Shown here piece after piece: positions 43,035 to 51,612 of a stretch of 64,000 nucleotides of DNA. The stretch's first letter is position 1, and every line of letters begins with the position of its first letter. A program made the translations under genes and the position numbers. The notes below the pieces were generated by a model. It searched no databases and was not told the origin of the DNA. It saw only the letters and a list, made by a program, of their open reading frames with translations. Source of the DNA: Enterovibrio gelatinilyticus. Lineage in GTDB: Bacteria > Pseudomonadota > Gammaproteobacteria > Enterobacterales > Vibrionaceae. The stretch spans positions 186,001 through 250,000 of the forward strand of contig NZ_JAJUBC010000002.1 of NCBI RefSeq assembly GCF_028683095.1, written 5' to 3'.

Positions 43035-43063
43035 GAAAAAAGCAGCCATTGGCTGCTTTTTTT
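43035..43063. terminator. Bidirectional terminator between dolP and sspB
   Basis: AGCAGCC (43041-43047), loop ATT, GGCTGCT (43051-43057), with A run before and T run after; it serves both convergent operons. Confidence 0.92.
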
Positions 43064-43559
43064 ATTTAACGACCGTCAGTGTTGGACGACCTTTGAATCT
43101 ATTGTCAGGCTCTGAATCTGGCGCAACCTCAGTGGATTCCTCCACATCGGCTTGCCCTGAAATTTCAGTGAGGTTATCACCTTCATGTTCAGTTTCAGGT
43201 TCCAGTTCAAGTCGCTCAAGCTCTGCTTCATAAGCAGGTTCAGGATCGAACATGGTACCTGCACCATTCTCTCGTGCATAAATCGCAAGCACTGCATATA
43301 GCGGCACCGACACGAGCATAGGTCGACCACCAAAACGCGCATTGAAACAAACTTCATCATTACCAAGATCAAGATTGCCAACGGCTCTTGGCGCAACGTT
43401 TAGAACTATTTGACCATCTTGAACGTACTCAAGCGGCACATTCACGTAGGGCAACGTTGCATCAACCACTAAATGTGGCGTCAGATCGTTTTCAACTAAC
43501 CAGTCGTAAAACGCCCGTAATAAATACGGGCGACGAGGCTTCAAAGTCTCTTCAGTCAT
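43062..43559 (-). CDS. sspB: ClpXP protease specificity-enhancing factor SspB
   Basis: A 165-residue adaptor that delivers ssrA-tagged proteins (and others) to ClpXP. The folded N-terminal domain (PRRPYLLRAFYDWLVEN to about 115) binds the tag; a long acidic linker follows, and the C-terminal tail GRPTLTVVK is the ClpX-binding XB motif. It overlaps sspA by one base. Confidence 0.96.
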   Translation of the reverse strand: MTEETLKPRRPYLLRAFYDWLVENDLTPHLVVDATLPYVNVPLEYVQDGQIVLNVAPRAVGNLDLGNDEVCFNARFGGRPMLVSVPLYAVLAIYARENGAGTMFDPEPAYEAELERLELEPETEHEGDNLTEISGQADVEESTEVAPDSEPDNRFKGRPTLTVVK

Positions 43560-44194
43560 TACTGGGCCAGACGCATCTCGCGCTCAGCTTCAGTCAATGA
43601 AGCCAAGAATGAATCACGTTCAAATACGCGAGCCATGTAAGTCTTCACTTCTTTCGAACCCGGACCACTAAGCTCGATACCCATGACTGGCAAACGCCAT
43701 AGCAAAGGTGCCAAGTAGCAATCTACCAAGCTAAACTCTTCGCTCATAAAGAACGGGTACTCTGCAAACACAGGTGCCAGAGCCAACAACTCTTCACGTA
43801 GCTGACGGCGAGCCTTATCAGCTTCTTCAGCATTGCCTTTCTCGACTTTCTCAGCCAAGGTGTACCAGTTACGCTCGATACGGTACATCATCAGGCGACT
43901 GTTACCACGGGCAACAGGGTAAACCGGCATTAGCGGTGGGTGAGGGAAACGCTCATCCAGGTATTCCATGATGATATTCGCGTTATACAACGCCAATTCA
44001 CGGTCAACCAACGTCGGTACCGAGTTGTACGGATTCAGATCAAGTAAATCCTCTGGTAGGTTAGTAGGATCAACAAGCTCAATCTCGTAGGTTACACCTT
44101 TCTCAGCAAGAACGATGCGAACCTGATGGCTATACATGTCTGATGCGTCAGAATACAACGTCATCACCGAGCGTTTATTGGCAGCAACAGCCAT
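43559..44194 (-). CDS. sspA: Stringent starvation protein A
   Basis: A 211-residue protein with a glutathione S-transferase fold but no GST activity. SspA binds RNA polymerase and is important under starvation and acid stress; in vibrios it also affects virulence and persistence. The thioredoxin-like part (MTLYSDASDMYSHQVRIVLAEKG) and the conserved surface region with PHPPLMPVYP are visible. A GGAGGGG ribosome site precedes the ATG. Confidence 0.96.
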   Translation of the reverse strand: MAVAANKRSVMTLYSDASDMYSHQVRIVLAEKGVTYEIELVDPTNLPEDLLDLNPYNSVPTLVDRELALYNANIIMEYLDERFPHPPLMPVYPVARGNSRLMMYRIERNWYTLAEKVEKGNAEEADKARRQLREELLALAPVFAEYPFFMSEEFSLVDCYLAPLLWRLPVMGIELSGPGSKEVKTYMARVFERDSFLASLTEAEREMRLAQ

Positions 44195-44220
44195 TAACCC
44201 CTCCAGAATATTTCATCTAT

Positions 44221-44252
44221 AGAAAAAACAATGGGAGCACCTGCTCCCATTG
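44221..44252 (-). terminator. Rho-independent terminator after petABC
   Basis: CAATGGGAGCA (44229-44239), CC, TGCTCCCATTG (44242-44252): an 11-bp perfect stem followed on the reverse strand by a run of six T. Confidence 0.93.
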
Positions 44253-44280
44253 TGGATCAGCAACTCACTAGATTAACCGA

Positions 44281-45018
44281 TCAGTGAACGTCACGCCAAT
44301 ACTCTTTCTTGAGCAATATGGTCAAGATAAGCAAAACGACAAGGAAGCCAATGACCCAATACCCCATCTGTTGACGTTCCAGTTTATTCGGTTCACCCGA
44401 ATATTCGAGGAAGTTCACCAAATCGCGTACGGCATCATCGTATTCTTCTGGGCTCAGCTCACCATTACCCAATGATTCGATACCAACAAACTCTTCAACT
44501 TGCTGTCCATCGATCAGCACAGATTTGTACTGTTTAACGGGCGTGCCTTGAAGTTCTTCAAGTACATGTGGCATACCAACACTTGGGAACACTGTGTTGT
44601 TCACACCAAATGGACGTGATGGGTCTTCATAGAAAGCACGTAGATAGGTATAAATCCAATCCGTACCGCGCACTCGCGCAACAAGTGTTAAGTCAGGAGC
44701 TGGGCCACCGAAGAAGGTCGCTGCGTCATCAACCGTAATTGCATTTTTGACCAAATCACCGATTTTTGCGTTTTCGTCAAAAACCAGGTTTGCCATCATC
44801 AGATCTTTCGGGATATCGAGATCATCAGCAATACGTTCATAACGCTGATACTGAGTTGCATGACAACCAAAACAGTAGTTCATGAACAACTTAGCGCCGT
44901 TTTGCAGTGATGCTTTATCTGACAAATCATTATTTGCCGCATCCAGCGGAACGTTCGACCCTGCAGCCATAGCGAGAGAAGGCAGCAACGCGAACAAAAT
45001 TACAATCCACTTCTTCAT
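44281..45018 (-). CDS. petC: Ubiquinol-cytochrome c reductase, cytochrome c1 subunit
   Basis: The 245-residue cytochrome c1 of the bc1 complex passes electrons from the Rieske protein to cytochrome c. A signal peptide (MKKWIVILFALLPSLAMA) is followed by the haem-binding CFGCH (C49, C52, H53), the methionine ligand region (SVGMPHVL) and one C-terminal membrane anchor (about 222-238). It overlaps petB by one base (TAATG). Confidence 0.96.
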   Translation of the reverse strand: MKKWIVILFALLPSLAMAAGSNVPLDAANNDLSDKASLQNGAKLFMNYCFGCHATQYQRYERIADDLDIPKDLMMANLVFDENAKIGDLVKNAITVDDAATFFGGPAPDLTLVARVRGTDWIYTYLRAFYEDPSRPFGVNNTVFPSVGMPHVLEELQGTPVKQYKSVLIDGQQVEEFVGIESLGNGELSPEEYDDAVRDLVNFLEYSGEPNKLERQQMGYWVIGFLVVLLILTILLKKEYWRDVH

Positions 45019-46280
45019 TAGTAGTTCACCCTCTCCGGTAATGGTTTTGTTACTTCGTTTTTGCTGTAGACAAACAACAAAACAAAGAACATGAAATAAC
45101 CAAAGCTAAAGATTTGTGCCAGCAGCGTGTACAGGCCTGTTGCAGGCAATGTGCCCAACACACCTAAAGCAATGAAGGAGATAACGAACTGAACAATGTT
45201 CGCAAGGTGCAATTTACTGCGATAGCGGTAAGAGCGCACTTTACAGCGGTCTAGCCAAGGCAAAACAAACAGCACGGCTATGGACAAGCCCATCAATACA
45301 ACACCCGTTAACTTATCAGGAACCGCACGCAAAATGGCGTAGAACGGTGTGAAGTACCATACAGGTGCAATGTGATCAGGCGTCTTGATTGGGTTTGCCG
45401 CTTCAAAGTTAGGTGGCTCAAGGAAATAGCCGCCCATTTCTGGATTGAAGAAGATGACGTAAGCAAACAAAATACCGAAACCAGCAACACCAATCAGATC
45501 CTTCACCGTACCGTATGGATGGAAAGGAACCGAATCAATGATGTCGTATTTCTTGGTGTAGTACTTGTGGAACGGGAACTGTGTCTCGTAACCTTCGCCT
45601 TTAGCGCCCTTAGGCAGCTTAGTTTCAATACCGTCAGGGTTGTTTGAGCCGACTTCATGCAGCGCAAGGATATGCAGCACAACCAGCAACAAAATCACGA
45701 TTGGCAATGCCACAACGTGTAAGGCAAAGAAACGGTTTAGCGTTGCACCTGAAAGGACAAAGTCACCACGAATCCATAGTGTTAAATCATCACCAATGAC
45801 AGGGATAGCGCCAAACAGTGAAATGATAACTTGCGCACCCCAGTAAGACATTTGTCCCCATGGTAGCAAGTAACCCATGAAAGCCTCGGCCATCAGAGCT
45901 AAGAAAATCAGCATGCCGAACACCCACAGTAACTCACGAGGCTTTTGGTACGAGCCATAAATGAGACCGCGGAACATGTGCAGATATATCACAACGAAAA
46001 ATGCTGACGCACCCGTAGAGTGCATGTAACGCAATAGCCAGCCGTATTCTACATCACGCATGATGTATTCAATTGATGCAAACGCCCCTTCAGCAGAAGG
46101 GTTGTAGCTCATGGTCAGCCAAATGCCTGTCAGTAGCTGGTTAACTAGCACCAGCATGGCAAGGGAGCCAAACAAGTACCAGAAGTTAAAGTTTTTCGGC
46201 ATCGGGTATTCAGACAAATGCTTTTTATAAGCATTCATCACGGGCAGGCGTTTCTCGAACCAGTTAAGCAAGTTTTCCAT
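45018..46280 (-). CDS. petB: Ubiquinol-cytochrome c reductase, cytochrome b subunit
   Basis: The 420-residue integral membrane subunit carries haems bL and bH and the quinol sites. About eight membrane helices are seen; haem-ligating histidines fall in YMHSTGASAFFVVIYLHMFRG and in FALHVVALPIVILLLVVLHILALHEVGSNN, and the Qo-site PEW-like motif appears as PVWYFTPFYAILRAV. One-base overlaps with petA and petC indicate a coupled operon. Confidence 0.97.
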   Translation of the reverse strand: MENLLNWFEKRLPVMNAYKKHLSEYPMPKNFNFWYLFGSLAMLVLVNQLLTGIWLTMSYNPSAEGAFASIEYIMRDVEYGWLLRYMHSTGASAFFVVIYLHMFRGLIYGSYQKPRELLWVFGMLIFLALMAEAFMGYLLPWGQMSYWGAQVIISLFGAIPVIGDDLTLWIRGDFVLSGATLNRFFALHVVALPIVILLLVVLHILALHEVGSNNPDGIETKLPKGAKGEGYETQFPFHKYYTKKYDIIDSVPFHPYGTVKDLIGVAGFGILFAYVIFFNPEMGGYFLEPPNFEAANPIKTPDHIAPVWYFTPFYAILRAVPDKLTGVVLMGLSIAVLFVLPWLDRCKVRSYRYRSKLHLANIVQFVISFIALGVLGTLPATGLYTLLAQIFSFGYFMFFVLLFVYSKNEVTKPLPERVNY

Positions 46281-46870
46281 TACGCTGCTCCCTCATCGGC
46301 ACCTACCAGAATACGTTTATCATTCAGATATGTATAAGGCGGGACAACCAGATTAAGTGGTGCTGGTACACTCTGGAATACACGACCCGCCATATCAAAC
46401 TTCGAACCGTGACACGGGCAGAAGAAACCTGATGTGACGCCCTCAACTTGTTCACCAAAACTGTCTGGTAAATATGTTGGGGAGCAACCAAGGTGCGTAC
46501 ACAATCCCACTGCAACAAAAAGCTCAGGCTTGATGGAGCGGTAGGCATTCTTAATATACTCAGGCTGCTGTGGTTCAAGAGATTCAGGATCGCGAAGCTT
46601 ATCGCCGATCTCATTCAATTGCTGCAAGGCTAGTTCGCTACGACGAACAATCCATACAGGCTTACCCTGCCAAATCACCCTGATTAATTGGCCTTCCTCA
46701 ATTTTACTAATATCGACTTCGACCGGGGCTCCGGCAGCCTTTGCTTTGGCGCTAGGGTTCCAAGACTTAATAAAAGGTACAGCGACTGCTGCTGCACCCA
46801 CACCACCAACCACAGCGGTTGATAGAGTCAGGAAACGGCGTCGGCCGGAATTCACTGGCGCATTGCTCAT
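46280..46870 (-). CDS. petA: Ubiquinol-cytochrome c reductase, Rieske iron-sulfur subunit
   Basis: A 196-residue Rieske protein. It has a twin-arginine-type N-terminus (NSGRRRFLTLSTAVVGGVG) that serves as export signal and membrane anchor, and the 2Fe-2S ligands in CTHLGCSP and CPCHGSKFD. I use the ATG at 46870 (MSNAPVNSGRRR), which has GGGAG 8-9 bases upstream; an earlier Met at 46897 adds nine unconserved residues. Confidence 0.96.
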   Translation of the reverse strand: MSNAPVNSGRRRFLTLSTAVVGGVGAAAVAVPFIKSWNPSAKAKAAGAPVEVDISKIEEGQLIRVIWQGKPVWIVRRSELALQQLNEIGDKLRDPESLEPQQPEYIKNAYRSIKPELFVAVGLCTHLGCSPTYLPDSFGEQVEGVTSGFFCPCHGSKFDMAGRVFQSVPAPLNLVVPPYTYLNDKRILVGADEGAA

Positions 46871-47198
46871 CCAACATTCTCCCATGTGCTCCCGCATGGA
46901 TTTTTATAACTGTCCTTATGCGTCCCTGGAGCGTACGGCTAACTCAAAAAAGTATTTATTACGTAAACAGCCTATTGATTATCTAAAGATAGCACAGGCA
47001 TACGTGGCTTAAATGATAAGGAAAACCCCACTTTTTGACAAGATAAAGCTACTTTTTTGTAACAAATGTGAGGTATGCACCGTTTTTTTAACTAACTGCT
47101 AAAAAAGAAAAAATTCAGGAAAATATCAATATAAGGAAAGGTGACAGAGGGGAAGGAAGTAGGTGTATTAAACGTGGTAATGATTTGAATTTAGATAA
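46871..47198. other. petA upstream region
   Basis: The 5' leader and promoter of petABC (see separate entry) plus a purine-rich stretch at about 47095-47160 in which I see no gene. An 88-codon forward frame (46746-47012) is antisense to petA and not called. Confidence 0.4.
47013..47041 (-). promoter_or_regulatory. Promoter of petABC
   Basis: Reverse-strand -35 TTGTCA (47036-47041) and -10 TATCAT (47013-47018), each one mismatch from consensus, with an ideal 17-base spacer, about 140 bases before petA. Confidence 0.7.
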
Positions 47199-47229
47199 TA
47201 AAAAGCCTGGCAATAAGCCAGGCTTTTTG
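47199..47229 (-). terminator. Rho-independent terminator after rpsI
   Basis: AAAAGCCTGG (47201-47210) and CCAGGCTTTT (47218-47227) around a 7-base loop, with T-rich sequence on both strands. Confidence 0.92.
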
Positions 47230-47262
47230 ATCCATAGTTCCCGAATAATATTCGGAAGCGAA

Positions 47263-47652
47263 TTAACGCTTAGAGAACTGTGGACGACGACGTGCTTTAC
47301 GTAGACCAACTTTCTTACGTTCAACTTTACGCGCGTCACGAGTGACGAAGCCAGCTGCACGAAGAGCAGGACGAAGAGTCTCATCGTATTCCATCAGTGC
47401 ACGGGTGATACCGTGACGGATAGCACCAGCTTGACCAGAGATACCACCACCAGAAACAGTGATGTAAAGGTCTAGCTTCTCAGTCATTTCAACCAGCTCA
47501 AGCGGCTGACGAACAACCATACAAGCGGTTGGGCGACCGAAGTACTGCTCCAGCTCACGCTTGTTGATTACGATGTTACCGCTGCCCGGCTTGATGAATA
47601 CACGAGCTGTGGAGCTCTTGCGACGACCAGTGCCGTAGTATTGTTCTGCCAT
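47263..47652 (-). CDS. rpsI: 30S ribosomal protein S9
   Basis: A 129-residue ribosomal protein whose basic C-terminal tail (RRPQFSKR) reaches the P-site tRNA anticodon. [15 protein letters not shown] and [21 protein letters not shown] are the family signatures. It is cotranscribed with rplM, 13 bases upstream. Confidence 0.98.
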   Translation of the reverse strand: MAEQYYGTGRRKSSTARVFIKPGSGNIVINKRELEQYFGRPTACMVVRQPLELVEMTEKLDLYITVSGGGISGQAGAIRHGITRALMEYDETLRPALRAAGFVTRDARKVERKKVGLRKARRRPQFSKR

Positions 47653-47665
47653 TGTTATAATCCCC

Positions 47666-48094
47666 TTAGATGTCCAGTACTTGCGGCTGTTGTGCCGCGT
47701 GCTTGTGCTCAGCGCCCGCGTAAACTTTCAGTTTACGGAACATTGCACGACCTAGAGGACCACGTGGCAACATACCTTTAACGGCAAGTTCAATGATCAT
47801 TTCTGGTTTCTTCACTTGCAGCTTATCAAAGCTGATTGACTTGATACCACCAATGTAGCCAGAGTGGCTGTAGTAGATCTTGTCAGTGAATTTCGCACCA
47901 GTTACGGTTACTTTGTCCGCATTGATAACTACGATGTAGTCACCAGTGTCAACGTGCGGAGTGTACTCCGGCTTGTGCTTACCACGCAGACGAGATGCGA
48001 TCTCAGTTGCGATACGGCCCAGAGTTTTACCTTCTGCGTCTACAATATACCAGTCGCGTTTTACGCTTTCTGGTTTAGCAACGAAAGTTTTCAT
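47666..48094 (-). CDS. rplM: 50S ribosomal protein L13
   Basis: The 142-residue protein starts [22 protein letters not shown]; the frame is open further upstream but this is the conserved start and length. [20 protein letters not shown] and [19 protein letters not shown] are typical. In E. coli L13 represses translation of its own rplM-rpsI message; the roughly 120-base structured leader here is consistent with that. Confidence 0.98.
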   Translation of the reverse strand: MKTFVAKPESVKRDWYIVDAEGKTLGRIATEIASRLRGKHKPEYTPHVDTGDYIVVINADKVTVTGAKFTDKIYYSHSGYIGGIKSISFDKLQVKKPEMIIELAVKGMLPRGPLGRAMFRKLKVYAGAEHKHAAQQPQVLDI

Positions 48095-48222
48095 GCTAAT
48101 AATTACCCGATAATTAAAGATTTCACTTAAGGAGCTTTCGCTCCCACTGTATAAGAGCCCATTCAGCACCCCTTCGAGTGGTGGTTCCCTCGGCCTAAGC
48201 CTTTCAACAGTAACGGTGGGTC
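48095..48222 (-). promoter_or_regulatory. Structured 5' leader of rplM-rpsI
   Basis: The transcript leader can form GGAGC-GAAA-GCTCC (48131-48144, a GNRA-capped stem) and a second CACTC/GGGTG hairpin (about 48158-48178). This is a plausible site for autoregulation by L13, known in E. coli; the structure itself is only predicted here. Confidence 0.45.
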
Positions 48223-48227
48223 GCAGG

Positions 48228-48285
48228 ATTATAAGGAAGGGTGGAGAAAAAATCACCTTTTTTTAAAAAAAAGTCGCGACTTTTT
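48228..48285 (-). promoter_or_regulatory. rplM promoter with AT-rich upstream element and 18-bp palindrome
   Basis: A perfect -10 TATAAT lies at 48228-48233 on the reverse strand with a weak -35 about 17 bases upstream (48251-48256). Above it, 48258-48272 is a pure A/T tract like the UP elements of ribosomal promoters, and 48268-48285 is the perfect palindrome AAAAAGTCGCGACTTTTT. Confidence 0.6.
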
Positions 48286-48328
48286 CTCTTCGCTTACCTG
48301 AAAAATTCATTGGTTAAATGACGTATCG

Positions 48329-49432
48329 TTACGGAAGGTGCTCTAATGCCAGATAATCATGGCTTTGCATCTCCTTCAAACGCGAACAACAGCGCCTAAA
48401 TTCAAAAGTTAGCCTTCCGTCGACATACAGTGATTGCAGGGGCACTTCGGCAGAAATGATGAGTTTTACATGTCTTTCGTAAAATTCATCCACCATCGCA
48501 ATAAATCGCCTCGCAGCATCGTCTTTTGATACATCCATTTGCGGTACATTCGCTAAAAGTACCGTGTGATATAAGCGCGCTAATTCAATATAGTCAGACT
48601 GACTTCTTGGGCTATCACACAGGGTGGTGAAATCGAACTGCACGACCCCCTCAGCTTCACGGATCGCATGCAGTTTACGATGATTAATCTCGATAGCATG
48701 TGCCTCGAAGCAAGGCTCTGTCGCCAACTTATAAAAATAGTCTTTCAAATTTGAGTTTGCGGTATTGTCCAACGGATAATGGTAGATTTCCGCTTGCTCC
48801 AAAGTCCGGAGTCGATAATCCGTGCCCGCATCAACATTGACCACATCGCAATGTTGATTAATCAACGCAATGGCTGGCAAGAAGCGCGCGCGTTGCAAAC
48901 CATTCCGGTAGAGTTCATCCGGCACGATGTTAGATGTTGCCACTAAACAAATTCCGCGATCGAATAACGCTTCCATTAAGGTACCGAGGATCATGGCATC
49001 GGTAATATCGGACACAAAGAATTCATCGAAGCATAAGATGTGTGCTTCATCTGCCAACTTATCCGCAATCTTCAACAAGGGGTCTTGCTGACCATCCAGT
49101 CCTTTGAGTTCATCATGTATACGGTGCATAAAGCGGTGAAAGTGCATACGGATTTTTTTTTCAAACGGCAGACTTTCAAAGAATGTATCGACAAGGTACG
49201 TTTTCCCTCGCCCTACGCCTCCCCAAAAATACAATCCCCTCTCAGGCAGAGAAACAGGCTCTGGCTTTTTAAAGAAAGACTTTAAGAAGCTTGGCTTTGA
49301 TGCAGGCGTATTGGCACGTGTAATCAGACGATGATACAAATCATCCAGCATCATCACAGCATGCTTCTGAGATGTATCTTCATAAAAATCTGAGCGTAGT
49401 AAGTCTTTTTTGTATTGTTCTAAAGGTGTCAT
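48329..49432 (-). CDS. zapE: Cell division ATPase ZapE (AFG1 family)
   Basis: A 367-residue AFG1-like ATPase. E. coli ZapE associates with the division ring late in constriction and destabilises FtsZ filaments in vitro; AFG1 relatives act in protein quality control. Walker A is GGVGRGKT (71-78), Walker B ILCFDEFFVSD, and a sensor region LVATSNIVPDELYRNGLQR is visible. It lies upstream of rplM in the same orientation and is divergent from zapG. Confidence 0.95.
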   Translation of the reverse strand: MTPLEQYKKDLLRSDFYEDTSQKHAVMMLDDLYHRLITRANTPASKPSFLKSFFKKPEPVSLPERGLYFWGGVGRGKTYLVDTFFESLPFEKKIRMHFHRFMHRIHDELKGLDGQQDPLLKIADKLADEAHILCFDEFFVSDITDAMILGTLMEALFDRGICLVATSNIVPDELYRNGLQRARFLPAIALINQHCDVVNVDAGTDYRLRTLEQAEIYHYPLDNTANSNLKDYFYKLATEPCFEAHAIEINHRKLHAIREAEGVVQFDFTTLCDSPRSQSDYIELARLYHTVLLANVPQMDVSKDDAARRFIAMVDEFYERHVKLIISAEVPLQSLYVDGRLTFEFRRCCSRLKEMQSHDYLALEHLP

Positions 49433-49616
49433 TCCCTGAACCTAACCGTATGCAAGTGACAATAAAGTTGTTCTCAAAATCAATAGTACCACGCGTAACT
49501 TTTGCCATGTATAGTAAAACCAGAGCATTAAGGGGTATGCCATTTCCTAATTACTCACCGCTTGACGGAGAGAATTGCTTTAAGTCCAACCTGTTATAAA
49601 AAGTTAAGGAGCACTT

Positions 49617-50030
49617 ATGGCTTGGATCAATACACTTGTTTTTGTGATCATCGGCGTTGTCATTGGCTTCATCATCGCCCGTTTGACCATGCGCGAAAAC
49701 ACGCAACAAAAAGATTTAAAGAAAGAACTCGATAAATCTCGCTATGAGCTAGAACAGTATCGCCAAGAACTTGTTGATCACTTCGCACAAAGTGCAGAGT
49801 TACTCGACAACATTTCACGTGACTACAGTAAGCTTTATCAACATATGGCGACGACGTCCACGGAGTTAATGCCAAACCTGCCGGATCAAGACAACCCATT
49901 TGCAAAGCGTATTAGTAAATTGTCTGAGGTCACAGAAGACAAAGATACCGAGCAAGGGCCACCTCGAGACTACTCTGATGGTGCATCAGGCCTACTCAAA
50001 GACGCTGAAAAAACGAGCAAAGCGAGTTAA
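49617..50030 (+). CDS. zapG: Z-ring associated protein ZapG (YhcB, DUF1043)
   Basis: A 137-residue inner-membrane protein with one N-terminal membrane helix (about 4-23) followed by a coiled coil (about 27-75, rich in Leu/Glu/Lys) and an acidic tail. E. coli YhcB/ZapG links envelope synthesis to cell division. AAGGAG precedes the ATG. Position upstream of degQ-degS is conserved in gammaproteobacteria. Confidence 0.92.
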   Translation: MAWINTLVFVIIGVVIGFIIARLTMRENTQQKDLKKELDKSRYELEQYRQELVDHFAQSAELLDNISRDYSKLYQHMATTSTELMPNLPDQDNPFAKRISKLSEVTEDKDTEQGPPRDYSDGASGLLKDAEKTSKAS

Positions 50031-50061
50031 CTTAGTCGAAAATTTACTCACTATAAGCATT

Positions 50062-50090
50062 GAACTTTTTTGAACTACCCCCACTCTTAA
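50062..50090 (+). promoter_or_regulatory. Possible sigma-E promoter for degQ
   Basis: GAACTT (50062-50067) and TCTTAA (50085-50090), 17 bases apart, resemble sigma-E elements (GGAACTT, about 16 bases, TCnAA). The spacing is one base long and the first G is missing. A sigma-E link fits the product, but the match is only moderate. Confidence 0.35.
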
Positions 50091-50117
50091 AACGTACCTA
50101 TTGAGGGGAGTGTGTAT

Positions 50118-51485
50118 ATGAAAAAAAAATCTTTGCTTACATTAAGTGCGCTGACATTAGCGCTTAGTACTACCTTGACGACCTTACCAGCCACGGCAGC
50201 ACTACCCGCTGCTGTTGCTGGTGAGAGTCTACCTAGCCTCGCACCTATGCTTGAAACTGTTAGCCCGGCGGTTGTTAGCATTTCGGTAGAGGGTAGTCAT
50301 GTCTCCAAACAACGCATCCCTGAATCTTTTCGCTTCTTCTTTGGTCCCGAGTTCGACGCTGAACAAACCCGAGAGAGACCTTTTCGCGGCCTTGGCTCTG
50401 GTGTCATTATTGATGCTGGTAAAGGCTACGTCATCACCAACCACCATGTGATCGATGGTGCCAATAAAATTTTGGTTCAACTCCACGATGGACGTGAATA
50501 CGATGCCGAATTAATTGGTAGCGATAGCATGTCAGATGTCGCTTTGTTAAAGCTAGAAAAGGCAGATAACCTCACCGAAATTAAGTTTTCTGACTCCGAC
50601 GGCCTGCGAGTTGGTGATTTTGCTATCGCGATTGGTAACCCTTTCGGGTTGGGGCAAACTGTCACATCAGGCATCATTTCTGCACTAGGCCGTAGCGGCC
50701 TAAACCTCGAGAATTTCGAAAACTTCATTCAGACTGACGCTGCAATAAACAGTGGTAACTCAGGTGGCGCGCTCGTCAACCTCAATGGCGAACTCATCGG
50801 TATCAATACAGCGATTCTTGGCCCGAATGGCGGAAACGTCGGTATCGGCTTCGCTATCCCCGTGAATATGGTCAAAAACCTTGCTGAGCAAATTCTTGAG
50901 TTCGGTGAAGTAAAACGTGGTGTTCTTGGTGTTCAGGGGGGAGAACTCACTTCTGAGCTGGCTGAAGCATTTGGTTACGAGACTAACCATGGCGCCTTTG
51001 TTAGCCAAGTTGTCCCTGACTCTGCCGCAGAGAAAGCAGGACTCGAAGCGGGAGACATTATCGTTTCGGTCAACGGCAAAGATATTCGCACTTTTGGCGA
51101 GTTACGCGCCAAAGTGGCCACCCTCGGTGCAGGCAAAAAAGTAAAACTCGGCATTATCCGTGACGGTAAAGAAAAAACAGTCACCGCAGAACTAAAAGAA
51201 GCCACACTGGCAAAAGCCAATGCTGAAACACTGCATGAAGCATTAAAAGGTGCCCGACTAGAGAACTTCACTGAAGGCAAACTTAGTGGCGTGCGTGTAG
51301 CAAGTGTAGAGAAAGACTCAATTGCTGCTCGATATGGACTCAAAATGGGTGATGTCATTGTTGGCTTAAATCGCGACAAGGTGAAAAACCTCGGTGATTT
51401 TCGTAAACAACTTGAAAGCAAGCCCAACGTCCTTGCCTTGAACGTTATTCGTGATGGGGCGAGTATGTACCTCGTCATTCGCTAA
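50118..51485 (+). CDS. degQ: Periplasmic serine protease DegQ/DegP (HtrA family)
   Basis: A 455-residue exported protease and chaperone. A signal peptide (MKKKSLLTLSALTLAL... up to about ATAA, residue 28) precedes the trypsin-like domain with the triad His110 (TNHHVID), Asp140 (SDVALLKL) and Ser215 (GNSGGAL), then two PDZ domains (about 255-345 and 365-450). Two PDZ domains and the neighbour degS point to DegQ, although vibrios often have this as their only DegP/Q-type enzyme. Start: ATG at 50118 with GAGGGGAG 8 bases before it; an in-frame GTG at 50112 is less likely. Confidence 0.95.
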   Translation: MKKKSLLTLSALTLALSTTLTTLPATAALPAAVAGESLPSLAPMLETVSPAVVSISVEGSHVSKQRIPESFRFFFGPEFDAEQTRERPFRGLGSGVIIDAGKGYVITNHHVIDGANKILVQLHDGREYDAELIGSDSMSDVALLKLEKADNLTEIKFSDSDGLRVGDFAIAIGNPFGLGQTVTSGIISALGRSGLNLENFENFIQTDAAINSGNSGGALVNLNGELIGINTAILGPNGGNVGIGFAIPVNMVKNLAEQILEFGEVKRGVLGVQGGELTSELAEAFGYETNHGAFVSQVVPDSAAEKAGLEAGDIIVSVNGKDIRTFGELRAKVATLGAGKKVKLGIIRDGKEKTVTAELKEATLAKANAETLHEALKGARLENFTEGKLSGVRVASVEKDSIAARYGLKMGDVIVGLNRDKVKNLGDFRKQLESKPNVLALNVIRDGASMYLVIR

Positions 51486-51503
51486 TTAATTAGCCACAAA
51501 ACA

Positions 51504-51530
51504 GGAGCCTGACGCTGTTGGGCTCCATTT
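51504..51530 (+). terminator. Possible terminator after degQ
   Basis: GGAGCC (51504-51509) pairs with GGCTCC (51521-51526), followed by ATTTCTTCT. The stem is short and the T run weak, so some read-through into degS is likely. Confidence 0.45.
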
Positions 51531-51612
51531 CTTCTCCTCGTCAATCTCTACTCTTGTCTACATTTCGATGATATGCTCGTGGTTTTCAATAGTGGCAATT
51601 TTGAGGAGTGGC

